Source: Parelaphostrongylus tenuis | Taxonomy: Eukaryota > Nematoda > Chromadorea > Rhabditida > Metastrongylidae | Length of the DNA: 64,000 nucleotides | Assembly: GCA_019055375.1 (NCBI GenBank) | Contig: JAHQIW010002017.1 | Location: forward strand, 761,227 to 825,226 | Reading direction: 5' to 3' | Part shown: positions 21,776-34,700 of the stretch, in pieces | Position numbering within the stretch: position 1 is the stretch's first letter | Layout: every line of letters begins with the position of its first letter | Notes under the pieces: generated by a model | Seen by the model: the letters and a program-made list of their open reading frames with translations, nothing else | Told to the model about the DNA's origin: nothing | Database searches by the model: none | Made by a program: the position numbers and the translations under genes

Positions 21776-22782
21776 GCTAGTCCAAAATAAATTCTATATA
21801 TGGCCTCTAAAAATGTTTTCAGCCTTTTTTCCGAGGTTGTTACGTTGTAATTCGTTCATGACTCAAAGATCGTCTCAACGGTATGGCCGTCATCGAGCCA
21901 CTTGCCTCCTATGATCGAGATGGGCTAACGAAGAATAGTAAGCTGTCGCCAAGAGAAATCATGGTCATCAGTGTACCTACAGTCAATTTCTGTGGCTGAT
22001 ACGAACAATGTATATCACCTTTTCATCAACTGTCTTTTTGAAAATCTCGATACGCTGGCATAGACACACTGGCAGCAATAATCTCTTTTGGCGAAACAAA
22101 CTATTCTTTGTTACCCCATCTCTGTCATGGGAGACTTGGAGGTGACCCTGCACATGGCGATAGCGCTGAAAAGGTTCTAAGTCACGAACGAAAAGTAACG
22201 TAGCAGTTTCAAAAAATGCGAAAAGATAAGGCTAGAAATATTTTTTCACCGGAGTTTTCAAAGGACAGTCGATTAAAAGAGGTAATATATAATTTTTACA
22301 CCTTTATATGACCTGTCGTCACATCTACTATGCTTATCTCGGCGATTCTAGCATTGGGTTCGTTCCTTCCTATTCATCGCCTTAAGGGACCAACTATATA
22401 TAGACCTTAAAATTGATAGGAAAACTTCATGTTTTTCTCATCAACAAAGACGAGATTGACAATAATGAGATTGACAATAATTGCGGCCGACCTTTTCGCG
22501 GCTATCGCCTGACTTCATCGTTTCTACGTTTTTCCAAGGTTGAATGTTTTCCTCGCTAACCTTACAAAATAAACACGATTAAAAGTATGGTCGACTCTTT
22601 TGAACACTTATCAAGTGACCATCGGCAGACTTGATTCTCAATCTTATAGCCGATCAATAGTCTACTTCAATTGTATTAAAATCATCGTATTTGCATAAAC
22701 AAAGAGCAAAGCAAAGCAAGGATGTTATTGCTGCTTGTTTAGTCAATGTAGTTTGATTATTCCTCTCAGATAGTTTACCGTC
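21776..22782. other. Intergenic, nothing firm
   Basis: A short duplicate GAGATTGACAATAAT occurs at 22450-22485. No gene. Confidence 0.3.
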
Positions 22783-23070
22783 GTGGCTGGGAGGTGTTCC
22801 TGCGTGTCGGACTGCGAAGTACAGCGGTTCGTCCAGGTGGTTTTAACACCATCTCCTCCCCTCACGCAATGCCTCCCATTAAAGCTAAGAAGGAGTCAGG
22901 CCTTTGCACTCGGAAAGCACATGGTCCAGCGACGGTTTCAATGTGATCACAGTCTAAAGAAGCTCTGGCGAAGCTTGTCTCGGAACTCCAGGGAACAAAA
23001 CGGACAAACCAAGACATTTTCATGTGATAGCGAGCGCACAATTTGAGGAGATGAATCGTCTAATTAAGTA
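22783..23070 (+). mobile_element. Possible LINE ORF1 remnant
   Basis: Across two frames the sequence reads MPPIKAKKESGLCTRKAHG, then KEALAKLVSELQGTKRTNQD and EEMNRLIK, a basic N-terminus with a coiled-coil-like segment as in retrotransposon ORF1 proteins. More GC-rich than its flanks. Weak. Confidence 0.3.
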
Positions 23071-25700
23071 AGTGAGCTTAATTATGACATTTTTATCCGA
23101 TGTTGTGGAGTTGATGCCTGACCTAGGGTCCTAAAAAACTTAACGTGTTCAGATGTGGTCAATGGTGGTGGCTCGTTCGAAACCACTTTTATCATCGAGG
23201 TTTCTGTTGCCATAATGACATGCCTGATAATAATCTCGCAAGGTAGGATTGTCAATATTTCCCAACTATCGTTAAATATTTCGGTATTGCGTACAATGTT
23301 TTTCCCCCGACTTCGCCATCCATTGTCATCATAAATGGATAAGTTGGAAAGTATCATAAAAATAAAAATACTGCCTAAGAGACAGATGTTCTATCGACAC
23401 ATCAAAAGAAAGATGATGTGATCTCATGTCGATTGAGACATATGGATCTCAACTACATTGGTGTGACGTCTCAAAGACTGGTCCTCTTCATTTATTTTAT
23501 TGCTTTACACAGCCCACTCGATATTTATGATTTGATTCATATTAATCACGGTTTTTGACATTCAATGAATTTATTCAAACATCTTGAGCCAATTTTACCA
23601 TTCCCAGATAAGAAATGGGGATGAAGAGGAAATAACTAGAAAACGTGGTCACATTGTTCAAATTCTAGAGCATCATATGCAATTACTTTATAAAATATTG
23701 ATAAAACATGAACTCTTGAGCACGCTACTCTGCTGTGTGGGATCCGTTGTACTCTCCAGCGATTCCATTACGTCTTCTCATAAGTTTTGGTACTACAGCA
23801 ATCAATAATTGCCAAATTTGATAATAAACATAGATTACTGGTAGTCATTCAATAGCACGGACTTCGGAAATTCTGTTGCTAAAGCTAGTTTTTGAAATAG
23901 TTTTCATAGCACGCTGTTAGAGCAAAAAGAACATCATATTCAGCACTTGAAGTAGTTAGCTAATCACCTGAACATTGCAGCAGGGATATTTGGCAGTGTG
24001 GAACATAAAAAAGGTTTGTACCTATACAACGATAAAATAATCTCTTCTCTACAAATCATATACAAAAAACCTAGAAATTTTTCCGGAAAGAAGAAAAAAT
24101 TGTGAGTAAGTAAAGAAATCGCGCAGCTTTCGAATGACGCGCTTTTTTGATATAGTAGTTGAAATCTGCGCTTCCGGAAAAATTTTAAGTTTTTTGCATA
24201 AGAATTGTAAAGAAGATTTTGTTCTATCATTCTATAAGTACAAAACAAACTTTTTCGTTGCTTCACAAGGCCAAATAAACCCGTTACAAAGTTCAAGCGA
24301 CGAGCTAACTACTTCAAGTGCGAAACATGATTTTCTTTTTGTTTTGAGAGTACTCTATAAAGGCGGTTCCAGGTACCAGTCTAAACGCCAAATTTTCGAC
24401 ATACAGCGATTAAGTATCAGTAGTCCATGTAGATTTGTGAATTTGGTGTCTATTGTTTTAATACCAAAACTTCTGAGAAGACCTAGAAATATAGCTGCAT
24501 TTACCTTGAAGTTTTGCAGTTATGTAGAAGCCTAGGTCAGTCCAAATTTCATAAGTGAGGTAAGAATGAAAGCCTGAATAACGAATATGGAAAGAGAAGA
24601 CTTAAATCCTAAAAAAAAGAATTGCAACAGAATAGCTCCTGCGCGTCGGTTTACGTGCTCTCTCAAAGTCGAAGCCATCCTACTTCCATACGCCATCGGC
24701 CAGTGTAGAATGAAAAGTATTCGTTCTTCTTCTGACCTCAGCACAACTTCTCCATCAGTATGTTTGTGAATGAGAATAAAATCATAATCTGTGCCTACGT
24801 AATCGTTATCGCAGATCCAGAAAATGTGAATAGCCTCTTGAACTTTGACCTCATGTCACAATCATGTTAAAAAGTCCTGTACGGCTGTAACCAATTCCTT
24901 GTAGGCTACTGGTATTCTAAGATGTATTCCTAGTCCTCGATCGATATGCAAGAGACACTTTCGTTTGTGTCGGCTGCCCTCGATTGTTTTATTACCCGTC
25001 GTCTGCTCGTCCTCGCCAACCCTCTCGCAATTGCGCCTTAGCCCACCCACCGTCATCATCAGCGATACCACAACCAAACTCGTCCGTCGTTGATCACGTC
25101 CTGAGAAATTCTCAGCATCCGTCTAACAGTCTGTATCAGCTCACGTTTCTCCAGAGGTATCCACAGAATTAGTGATAGCTTTACCCGGCAGAAATCCATT
25201 TTTTGAGTGCGAGAAAAAGCTGCAGCATTCTAGAGCGATGTAACAGGACCTATGCGACAAGCTCAAATTTTTGCCTCATTTTAGTAGGTCTGTGAAGATA
25301 TTCTTGTCATATGCACAGGTATAGCCAGGACGAGTGTCAAGTTTCGTTTATTTGGGTTCTCTTTTCGTATTCTGTGCGCTCTTCTCCCCCAATGGACAGG
25401 CCATCTATTTGCATATAATCGTATACCCCGTGATTGATAGCTGTCCCTGTCATACTCTCTCCTCTCAATCCTTACTCTTAATCCATTTTTGTTTCTCATC
25501 CAAATCCTAATTTAGCATTTCTGTTATTGAGTCTTAAGCTTTTGAAGCTTATTACTCTTACACTTGATGAACTTCTTCACTGGTTTTTTTCCATTTTCTC
25601 CCTAGTCTGGATATTTTTTTTCGATCTGAAATGCGCGATAGCCATCTGATTCTCAATAGATGACTTCACTTTCTTACTTGTAATGAGATAACCGTTTATG
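23071..25700. other. Intergenic region upstream of wntless, no gene recognised
   Basis: Several short frames on both strands without splice sites or family resemblance. The promoter of wntless is presumably here, but no element is identifiable by eye. Confidence 0.35.
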
Positions 25701-25706
25701 TTTCAG
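25701..25706 (+). promoter_or_regulatory. Probable spliced-leader trans-splice acceptor of wntless
   Basis: TTTCAG lies 4 nt before the wntless ATG with no matching upstream coding exon. A consensus acceptor this close to the initiator is the usual arrangement for SL1 trans-spliced nematode mRNAs. This is inferred from position and consensus only. Confidence 0.7.
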
Positions 25707-25710
25707 AGCG

Positions 25711-28700
25711 ATGTCTGGTACGGTCGTCGAAAATCTTAGCAATCGTAAACTATTTTATATTCTCTCTACACTGTTAGTTACGCAGATATTTTTCTTCTTA
25801 ATAGGTGCATGGTGTGGTTAGTTTTCTTTGCTGATGTTTCTAGAATTAAAAGTGTTAGTGAATATTTTCTTCTGTTTAGCCGTTCCGAGGTGTTATTGAT
25901 AATATTTATTTAATATTAGCGAAGCATACAACAATACAGTCAGTAATGCAGCTTGAATATACAATGTTCGAGGTGGCCAACGTTTCGGCGGGTCGCCTTC
26001 GTCAGAGCCTGAAAATATCACATTGACACAATACACTAAGCCAAAACCTCCATAGCCCTAGCAGAAAACGTTAGAAATGAGTTTTGGATCGCATAGTAAA
26101 AGCTTCATCTTAAAACACTCACCGTTTTGATGTTTGGGTCTATCAATTATTAATTGAAGATCAGCCGCTTAAGGTCAGTGCATCAGTGGGCTATGCCTAA
26201 CTCGGGCCGGAAAAATCAGCCTGAGGTATGGTTCGAGGTCACGCGTGATTACGAGACACTCCTCTTCTTGGTTCATCGGGCCTTTGCTATGTATCCAAAA
26301 GGCTTCTAATGTTTTACGCGCAGATGTTCTTGATTCCTGTGCGAGGGTCGTGAATTTGACGTCGAACATTACTCCTGCATGTTTTTGGTCCCCATGCGTG
26401 CCTAGTGGAGTTTTTAGATGAGAGTTTCGCAACCCAACTAGATGCTCTTTTACACGGCGAAATAGTGGCCTACCCATTTCGCCAATGTACTCATAGCCCA
26501 TGCCTCGCAAAAGATTAGGTAAATTATACTCGATCTCATGCAGTCGCCGTCTCTGCCGTTCGGACAAACTTTGCAATCATTGGTTTTGCAGAGGCGGTCA
26601 TACAGTCGGTTGCGGACTAATTGGCGCTTTAGTGTCTTTGGAGGTATATCAACTATTGCTACGGAATCATCCAAACCTGCTCTTTTTAGGCAGCGTTTAA
26701 TAGGTGTGCTTACTTTGTTAGAGTTAAAAGGCAGAAGGAAAGAACCTCATTTTTGTCAGACTTGTCGTTTGGGGGTATAGAATTTCCTCTGAATCTAACC
26801 TGAGAAGCTCCTACAGTATCGTAGCCATTAAAGATGGCTATTTTTCATGCCAAGCTTAAGGGTTCTATCTTGTGTTCTTTTCCTGTGCACAAATTTGTCG
26901 TTGTTTGGAACATGTTCTTCAGAAGTGCACGTTTTATGTGTGAAGGATGAGCTGATAGGTAATGAGCTAGGATGTTTTTGTTGCTTTGTTTACGGTACCA
27001 TTTTGTATCGTAGGAGTTTTTGGACAGGTTGACCTGGACCTGAACGTTCAAAAAAGGGAGCCAATTTGCTTTCGGTTTTTTACAGGTGAACTTTATGTAC
27101 TCGGACTGACTGTTCAGCAACTCAAAGCATTTGTCCATCTCCTCTTGGGTTGAGCAGACGACAAAGCAGTCATCTATGTATCTACAGTAGAGTAACGGCC
27201 GGAGATTGATTATTGGGCTCTCCACTTTAGACATAAAGGCTATAGCAAGTGTTGGCGCTAGTCGTTGTCCCATTGCCAGCCTTCTGATTTGAGCAAAATA
27301 GTTCCCGGACCACTTAAAAATTGAACAGTTTAGGCACTCTTTTAAGAGAGCCATAACCTGAAAGTGATCTGATTGCCCAACATATAAATGTTCCGAGAAA
27401 GACATTTTCAGCTCCAGTACCATCATCTTCTATGGAATATGAAATGATAAAGTGTGAAGATCGAACGAGAGGTCAAACCGATAAATGGTTTTCATATTCG
27501 TCCACGAGTAAGTCTCCTCTGTTTGTTCACCCTCATTTATCATTGTTTCGTCCTCATGAATTTCAGCAATGTGATATAATCGGAGATTTGTCGTCACACA
27601 ATCCAACTTCATTTGATCTGCGTGAAATCGTCTTCACCGCTCAAATGCCACATGTGAGGTAGATTGCAATGTTTTCTTATGCTTATGTAATTTAGACGAA
27701 ACATTCTTGAATAGTGGTAGCACGCGCTTCGGCATGGATGAAACATGGCTATCAAATGTCGCATGGGGTCAAAAGTCTTGCAGGTTTTCTTAGCATTCTT
27801 GGATATATAGTTATAACATGATAACAATGGTGGGCGCATGTGACACAGTGGTTCAGAGGTGCCCAGCGTCGCACACGAGGTCAATGGTTCGATCTCGCGC
27901 TCATAGCTCACCAAGCCATCCATCCCTCTATGCTCGGTAAATTGATACCAGACTGTTCGCAGACTTGCTTGGAAGTATAATCAGCACTGATTCGATACAG
28001 CGGGAGGCCACCGCAAGTCATTGTAAAGGCCAGATTGCATCCAATCACCTCAAACGAAGTTAAAATTAAAGACGAATGCATGGCGCATCACTCAGAGTTG
28101 ATCAACGCCAAGAGCTTTATCCTTTCATCCTCTAACAATGCCAGAAGGAGCAACAAGCTAAAGGATATCTGAATATTTTGAATAGATAGATTATATATAT
28201 ATATACGTATATATATGTATATATTTAGTACCTGTCAGCTAAAGTGGGTTTGACAGATATATACCGTCAACGGTTGTTTGCTGACTGCTTCTATACCTTG
28301 CTATTGCAACAATAGTGAAAAAAACCAAGAGGCTCGGTAGCGTAGCATTGCCACACGCCCTTGGTAAGTGTAAACCCGTGTTCAACTTCCGCCTGAGGTT
28401 TCGAGTTTTACATTTTACTCAGTATTCTTGAGTATGAAATCAAAACTCATAACTCTGCTTAAAAAGCATTCAAAAGAAAGAATTTTTGCCCATTAATTCT
28501 TTGAAGTAGTTATCTTAATGATGTTTTTAGAGGCCGTGTTCAGCTCGAGTACTCACCGTGGTTCCAATTTCTTCTTGGTCTCCTACAAGTTGAAGTCGAG
28601 TACAGCGATGTATTCCAATACGGTAATGCTTACTTGAGTTCTCATTGGGTTTCAAAATTCGCTGTGCCTAAAAAATTTTTTGTAATGAATCATCTTATTT

Positions 28701-31700
28701 CTTGTTTTTTGCTGACAACGTGGGCCTTCCTAGTTAGCGGAGCTCTGCTTGAACTGGAAGTGAGAATGGGATATCGTACAAATAACGATGCACCGGATGA
28801 ATGGCACGATCTGATCACTACAAACATCACGCGAACATTGGACTGTACAATTTTACCAGAAAAGGTCTCATTACTCCTTAGCCGATTTCTATGGTCACTC
28901 ATCCTATATCACTTATGATGACCTTTTGAATTTTAGAAGTCTAATGGACACACGTATGAGTGCGAGGTGATGGATCTTTTCGAAATGGGATCCAATAACT
29001 ATCCGTTTTATCTCTTGAACATTCGAATACCAATCAATCAGACCGCTTGCAAGTTAGTTTGCAACTACTCAGTACGACTTGACTTTCCGCAAAATTTTCT
29101 AAAATTCTAAGTAGCCACACTCTGATTCGATAGCTAGTTCATCTACCTTTCAGCTTCAATCCAAAGAGTGCGAACTGTCAGATTGGAAAAATAACGAATC
29201 TTCGTGTGGTGGTGAGTTTCTCCCATTTAGTTCTTTTTTAATCTCCATAAAGCAGAGGATAAGTTTAAGATTTTCGATCGCCATTACGTAAGAATGTCGC
29301 TTTCTTGAAAGTTTTGTGAAAAAGCTCAAAAAATTACTTTTGGTTTCTAAAGTCAGCTTTCCTTCGGGACAAAATGAGAAAAAAGTTGTCATATTAGTGA
29401 ACATTATACGATTCCAGCGATTTTTCATCCCAGCTAATACGCTATGAGCAGAAATCTGTTCAATTATAGCTGAAGAACCAATTCTCTTGTACGTCGAAAT
29501 CGTTGTATACCATCTAAACCTTCCAAAGTCGCATCCTTCAATAAATAAAATTGGTTATGTCAGATCTCTTATTTCAGGCAATTCATCAGAATGGTGGATT
29601 TACTCTCGTATGGCTTTGGCTAAAAACTCTCGTTTTTCCCGTTGTCATTGCAGCCGTTTGGTGGTATTGGAGTAGAGCAAGTTCTTTTTGTCTCCTAGCT
29701 TTTTTCTTCTTCTAGATGATAGTGAAATAAAATACCTGCAGAGTTTTCAGGTGGATAAGCTGGCCCGAAAACCTCTACTACTCGAAAAGGCCATAATCAC
29801 TCTTGGAATAAGTTTGGCAATTCTTGATGGTGAGTGTGGTACATTGATGACACACTCAACAGAGGCTTTCGAGTATTTCACGTGCTGAGTCAGCTGTTGC
29901 TTGAGGATTTTGTATTTTTTATGAGTGTCGTAATATGCTGGTCAGAACGATCATCCTAGATAATCTCAGAAGTAGCCGGGACAAGGCTTTCTCCGGCTCT
30001 CGGTTAAAAGATTGCACCAAAATGTTAAGGCAAGGGATCATATGCGCGAAACGCTTATCATCTCGCTTTTTGATACAATCCATGACTGACCACTGAGCTA
30101 TCTCGTCCACATTTCCTGCGCAGTGATGACACGCAATTTCGTGAAGCGTTCAGAGAAATTTCATAGTAGACTTGGTAGCGCAATAGCTTTTGATAAAGTG
30201 TATCAGAGAGTAAAATGATGAACAAGCAGGTGTTTCTATTCCTTCCTTGAGCACTCTTATAATTAAGCAACGAAAGTTTTATGCTACGTTTTAGCTTGGT
30301 TACTTCCTCCATTGTAAACAAGAATTGGCTTGATGAGCTTCTTCGACATTCAAAGTAAACGAAATCTTCAAGTAGCAGCCGAAGTAAAACATAAAATGTT
30401 TGTAGGTGATGAATAAGAGAAAACTATTCGAGGATAAGATATGCTGCGATCTGCACATTAATATGTAACCATCGATCGTTGAAAAGGTACATATACTTTC
30501 CCGTCGAGAGTTTTCAAACCTCCCAGTATCTCCCACGGAAACGTCCCTAAGCCACTGACGTACCAACCTCGGAAAGGCTTCAAACATTTGTAATGAATGT
30601 TTATAGCGAAGTATAAAAGTAGTCGATTGGAAGGCAGATCTACATACTCACTGCCAGCCGTGAACTATCTCTATGGGAGATGGAGAAGAATTTAGAAAAA
30701 TGTTGGTAATCAATGTTTTACATGCTATCATCAAAAGAGCGCATGTGGCGCAATGGTTAGAGGTGCTCTGCGTCGCATACGAGGTCAATGTTCGATCTCA
30801 CGCTCATACTCACCAAGCCATCCATCCCTCCTGGGTCGGTGAATTGGTACCAGACTGGTGTTAGACTTGTCTTGAGGATAAGCAGCACTGACTCGATACA
30901 GCGTGAGGCCACCGCGAGTAACTGTAAAAGGACAACAATGCATTCAATCGCCTCAGACGAAGTTAAAAATCAAGGACGAATGCACTGCTCATCTTTCAGG
31001 GTTTCATCAACGCCGAGAGCTTTATCTTTTATCGTGTTTCTTTATCAAAACACACCTCCCCATATCTGCCATACAGTTGAGTAGAGGAGCGTGTGGCTAT
31101 GATGAGGCGAGCTATATCGCCGGAACGTACGTCCCTCACTGCAGTCTCAGCCTCGAAAGTGCTTGAAACATTCTCGTATATCGCATTGCTTTGATACTCA
31201 ATATAAGTGGAGACTTTCAGTCCCCGTTGAATGGATTTCACTTGTGCTTCGTGTACCCTTCATGTTACTTCTTGGGGACATTCGCCAAGGTGCCTTCTAC
31301 GGAATTCTTTTCGCTTTCTGGCTTATATTCGCCGGTGAGCACCTTATCGACGATAGTACCAGGAACAATATCGTAAGTATCCTTCTTCAGTATTTTAGAA
31401 TATCTCGAATATCATTATTTCTGGAGTACTGTTGTACAAAAACTGAAGAGCGACTGCGAAATAACGACTAAAATCATGGATCCTCTTATTTTATCAATAT
31501 TCTTTGCTCAACTTTGCTTTAGGCTTCATATCGATTCAATTTGTTCTTCATCTTTGTTGCATCATCTCTCTTACTTCTTTATGATATTTGTGAGCGAGGT
31601 TTTCAATTGAACAATCCTTTCTACAGTATATGGTCAAGTGAGACTGGAACTATTATTGCGGTAATTGAAGTTTTTTCTACTGCTAACGGCTGAAGGCTCA

Positions 31701-34700
31701 TTGTAAATAGTAAAAATAATTTCAGAAAACGTTTGTTTACATCGCTTCTTTGTGTACAATACTTTATTTCGTATTTCTATTTGGAAAAATCTGGAAGGTA
31801 TGGTTCACCATAAAAAGTAAACGGTCTGCGCAACTGTACAAGAACTGTGAAAATCGGCGTCTAAAGGTAAGCCTCACTACCGAGTCTTTTCAATTTTCTG
31901 AACACCTCAGCTATCAGATCTATCACCGATTGCCTAGTGATTCGAGCAGAATCCAGGAAAGTCTCCATTTGTCTCCTTCATGTACAAGTGTAGCTCAAGG
32001 CGATCTCCTTTATGACACTCGAAGGTCGTCAGATTTTGGTCGAACATCACTGAAGAAACCTGAAAAGCATGTCGTAATTGTATTTTACGTAGTTAATGCC
32101 CTATAGGGCACATGTGTTCGCCACAGGTGCACAGAGCTTCTCACTATGGAGCACCATAATACCGCAATCATAGTAAAGTACCAGCTACGGTTAACGGAAG
32201 CAGACATTTCTTGGTGACTTTAGAGCGAATGGATTTTTCGTTGCTGTTATAACCATGTTACATGAAACCAATTTGTTAATGTCGTTGATACGGTATGTTG
32301 ACAGTGACCAGTCAAGGAGCTGAAAATCCTGAATTGTGCAGTTTATGGTTCTCGCTGTTTCTTTTCAGCAAGAATTTTTTGCATAAATTGGGATGCGTTC
32401 CTATTTGGCATGCACTTCGGAATGAACTTAGTACATAGATGCTTAGATGATCCTTCTTCACTAGATTCGAGAACCCCAGCACATATTCCAAATGGTGTAT
32501 AGCTGGTCGTGCATATGTTATCCCTGGGTTCCCTAAAGTAACCTTTCAAGGGCGTTTTCAGGTCTTCAGATGTCGTTTCCGAGGAACGGATTACAGCGAT
32601 GGAGCCTTGGCCGGGCTTTCTACTTGTTGATTCGGAGATCATGTTAGCCGAAATCAAAAGCAGGAGTAGGAAAAAAAATCAACCGACCGCTCACGAATGA
32701 TGAAAGGTCGAAATTCTTCAGAATAAGAGTGACAAAATATTGGATTATTCCCAAAGTAGTCAACATTGCTGGAACTCTGCATGGTCTGATTTCTACAGTC
32801 GATGCTCAGACAAGTATTCTAGAAGTATAAAGTCCTATGTGACTTGATGATAAACTTACCGTATACCTTATGCCATTGTCTAATCGGCATTTTTTCCAAA
32901 GACATTCTTCTGAGGCCATTCTCAATGTTTCAATCGTCGATTATGATAGTGTAGAAGATGTGATCTAATATATACTCCAGATGATATGAAATTATCTTAT
33001 CTTCGGTATTTCCATGTTATTAACAACGGAATTTTCCACAGGCCTAGTAAACAGGTAAAGAAGTGTCGGACTGTTGCTTACGTTTGGTGCTTCGGTTACA
33101 ATTTTTGCAGATTTATCTGCTTTCTGCAAAGCTGACAAATTCTTGCGAAAAAAGCGACTGTCCCATCTTCTGAATGCTTTCGGCAATCCTGCGACGTAGT
33201 GTAGTCTTTCGATGGGGTAGTGTAGTCGATGATATTGTGTTTTTCTCAGTCGAACTACCATATTGTTAAAATGACGAATTCTGAAGTTGTGAATACGAGA
33301 AGTCTTTGATTAATGGTGTAGACCTAAATACTAAATCGTACTGTATGCAGTATTTTGATGTCTGTGTGTCAGTGTGAGTTTTCTAGAATTTAATTTGCAG
33401 TCAAAGTTGGTGTTGAATTTGTCAATGATGTAAAAGGTAAACTTTTACCTGCGAGACTTTTATTGGTCTATATGGTAATATTTACACACGTCATTGTGAT
33501 TTTATGGTTGGTAGCCAGCACAGGACTCTCCATGGCAGGACTGGTTTGTTACTCATCGTTTCGACTTCTGCGATGGATCTAATTTTGTTGACGTGTTCGA
33601 TGCATCAGTTTGCCACAAATTTCCAGGAACTGATCAACAAGATTTGAAAACCTTGTCTTATTTTTTTTCTCGTGATCTCATATATAGGTTGCACTCTTTG
33701 GTGCTCGTCGATCTCTTGATATACCATCGTGCGATATTCGTCCTCACTCAAGTTGGAATACACAGTTACGTATGTTACATAAGGGAAATAAGCCTAGAAT
33801 AAACACCTTCGCTTCTTAGCTTATACCATGAAAGTTCAGTCTGAGTCCGCACTAGGCTTCTTATTCGTCATCTGCAAACCGTCCAGCTAGGCTCACGTTC
33901 CAGGCGACTTGTGATTTCTTCCATTTTAATTATGATTTTGATACTATTTATTGCATGGCACGTATATATTAGTGTTCTGCAGGTTGAATCCATTATCTAC
34001 CGATTTAAATTCTTAATGTTGCTCACTTTAACTTGTGCAGCTCTGACTATCTCCTGCTATATCATGAAGCAGGTTTGTTTGACATTCAGACACTTTGGTT
34101 TTTATAAATCCGTTTGACAATGTTTTTGATATCTCCTGCATAAGGTTAGGTAGCTCCAGGGCTTTTTCTCTCATTATCAAAACCTGATTTGCGTACTGGC
34201 GGAAAAATGGACCTTTGACCTCAAGACATCATTCAGGAATATATCTCGTTTAGTTTAATCCGTAGTGAGTAAAGTAAGATGATAGCTACTCTAACATTTT
34301 TTTGTAATCATGACTGTTTCTATTCAAAAGATGAGGATAATGTTGCGTAGAGCAACAAGAAAATAGTGAATGGTTTGATTGGAAAAAAGTGGCCGTTCTT
34401 ATGACAGTCATGATCTTGAAGATTCATACGGGCAAGGGGGCTCAAATGGGTCCAGACTTTGACCAAGCGTTCTATAGGGTGAAATTCCATTAATTAGGCA
34501 GTAAGAGGTATCAAATCATGCACCACTAACCTAATACTGACTCCTATTTACTGCAGTATGGAGAGGCGCAGATTCACACGGTTGATCCAGAGGACAGTAT
34601 ACTGACGCACAGTACGTCCGCGTTTTTCACTGGAACATTTGGAATGTGGAACATATATGTCCTACTGTTACTTGCCATGTATGCACCGTCACATAAAAGT

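Larger units (their letters stand above)
25930..27405 (-). mobile_element. Penelope-like retroelement (5'-truncated), in wntless intron 1
   Basis: Minus strand, in order: C-terminal half of the reverse transcriptase (27405-26845), a linker, a Cys motif, a GIY-YIG endonuclease (to about 26190) and a 3' region with a hammerhead-like core. Frames are broken by at least two shifts. RT plus GIY-YIG is diagnostic of endonuclease-bearing Penelope-like elements. It is antisense to wntless and fills nearly all of intron 1, ending within about 10-20 nt of the exon 2 acceptor. Confidence 0.92.

Noticed and set aside
22783..23046. 87-codon + frame as a host gene
   Set aside because: A neighbouring frame carries the more protein-like coiled-coil segment, and both are broken; more likely a retroelement remnant.
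26500..27032. + strand frames of 60-80 codons
   Set aside because: Shadows of the minus-strand Penelope-like element.
30788..31166. Overlapping + frames of 87-98 codons
   Set aside because: They translate a SINE copy in a wntless intron.
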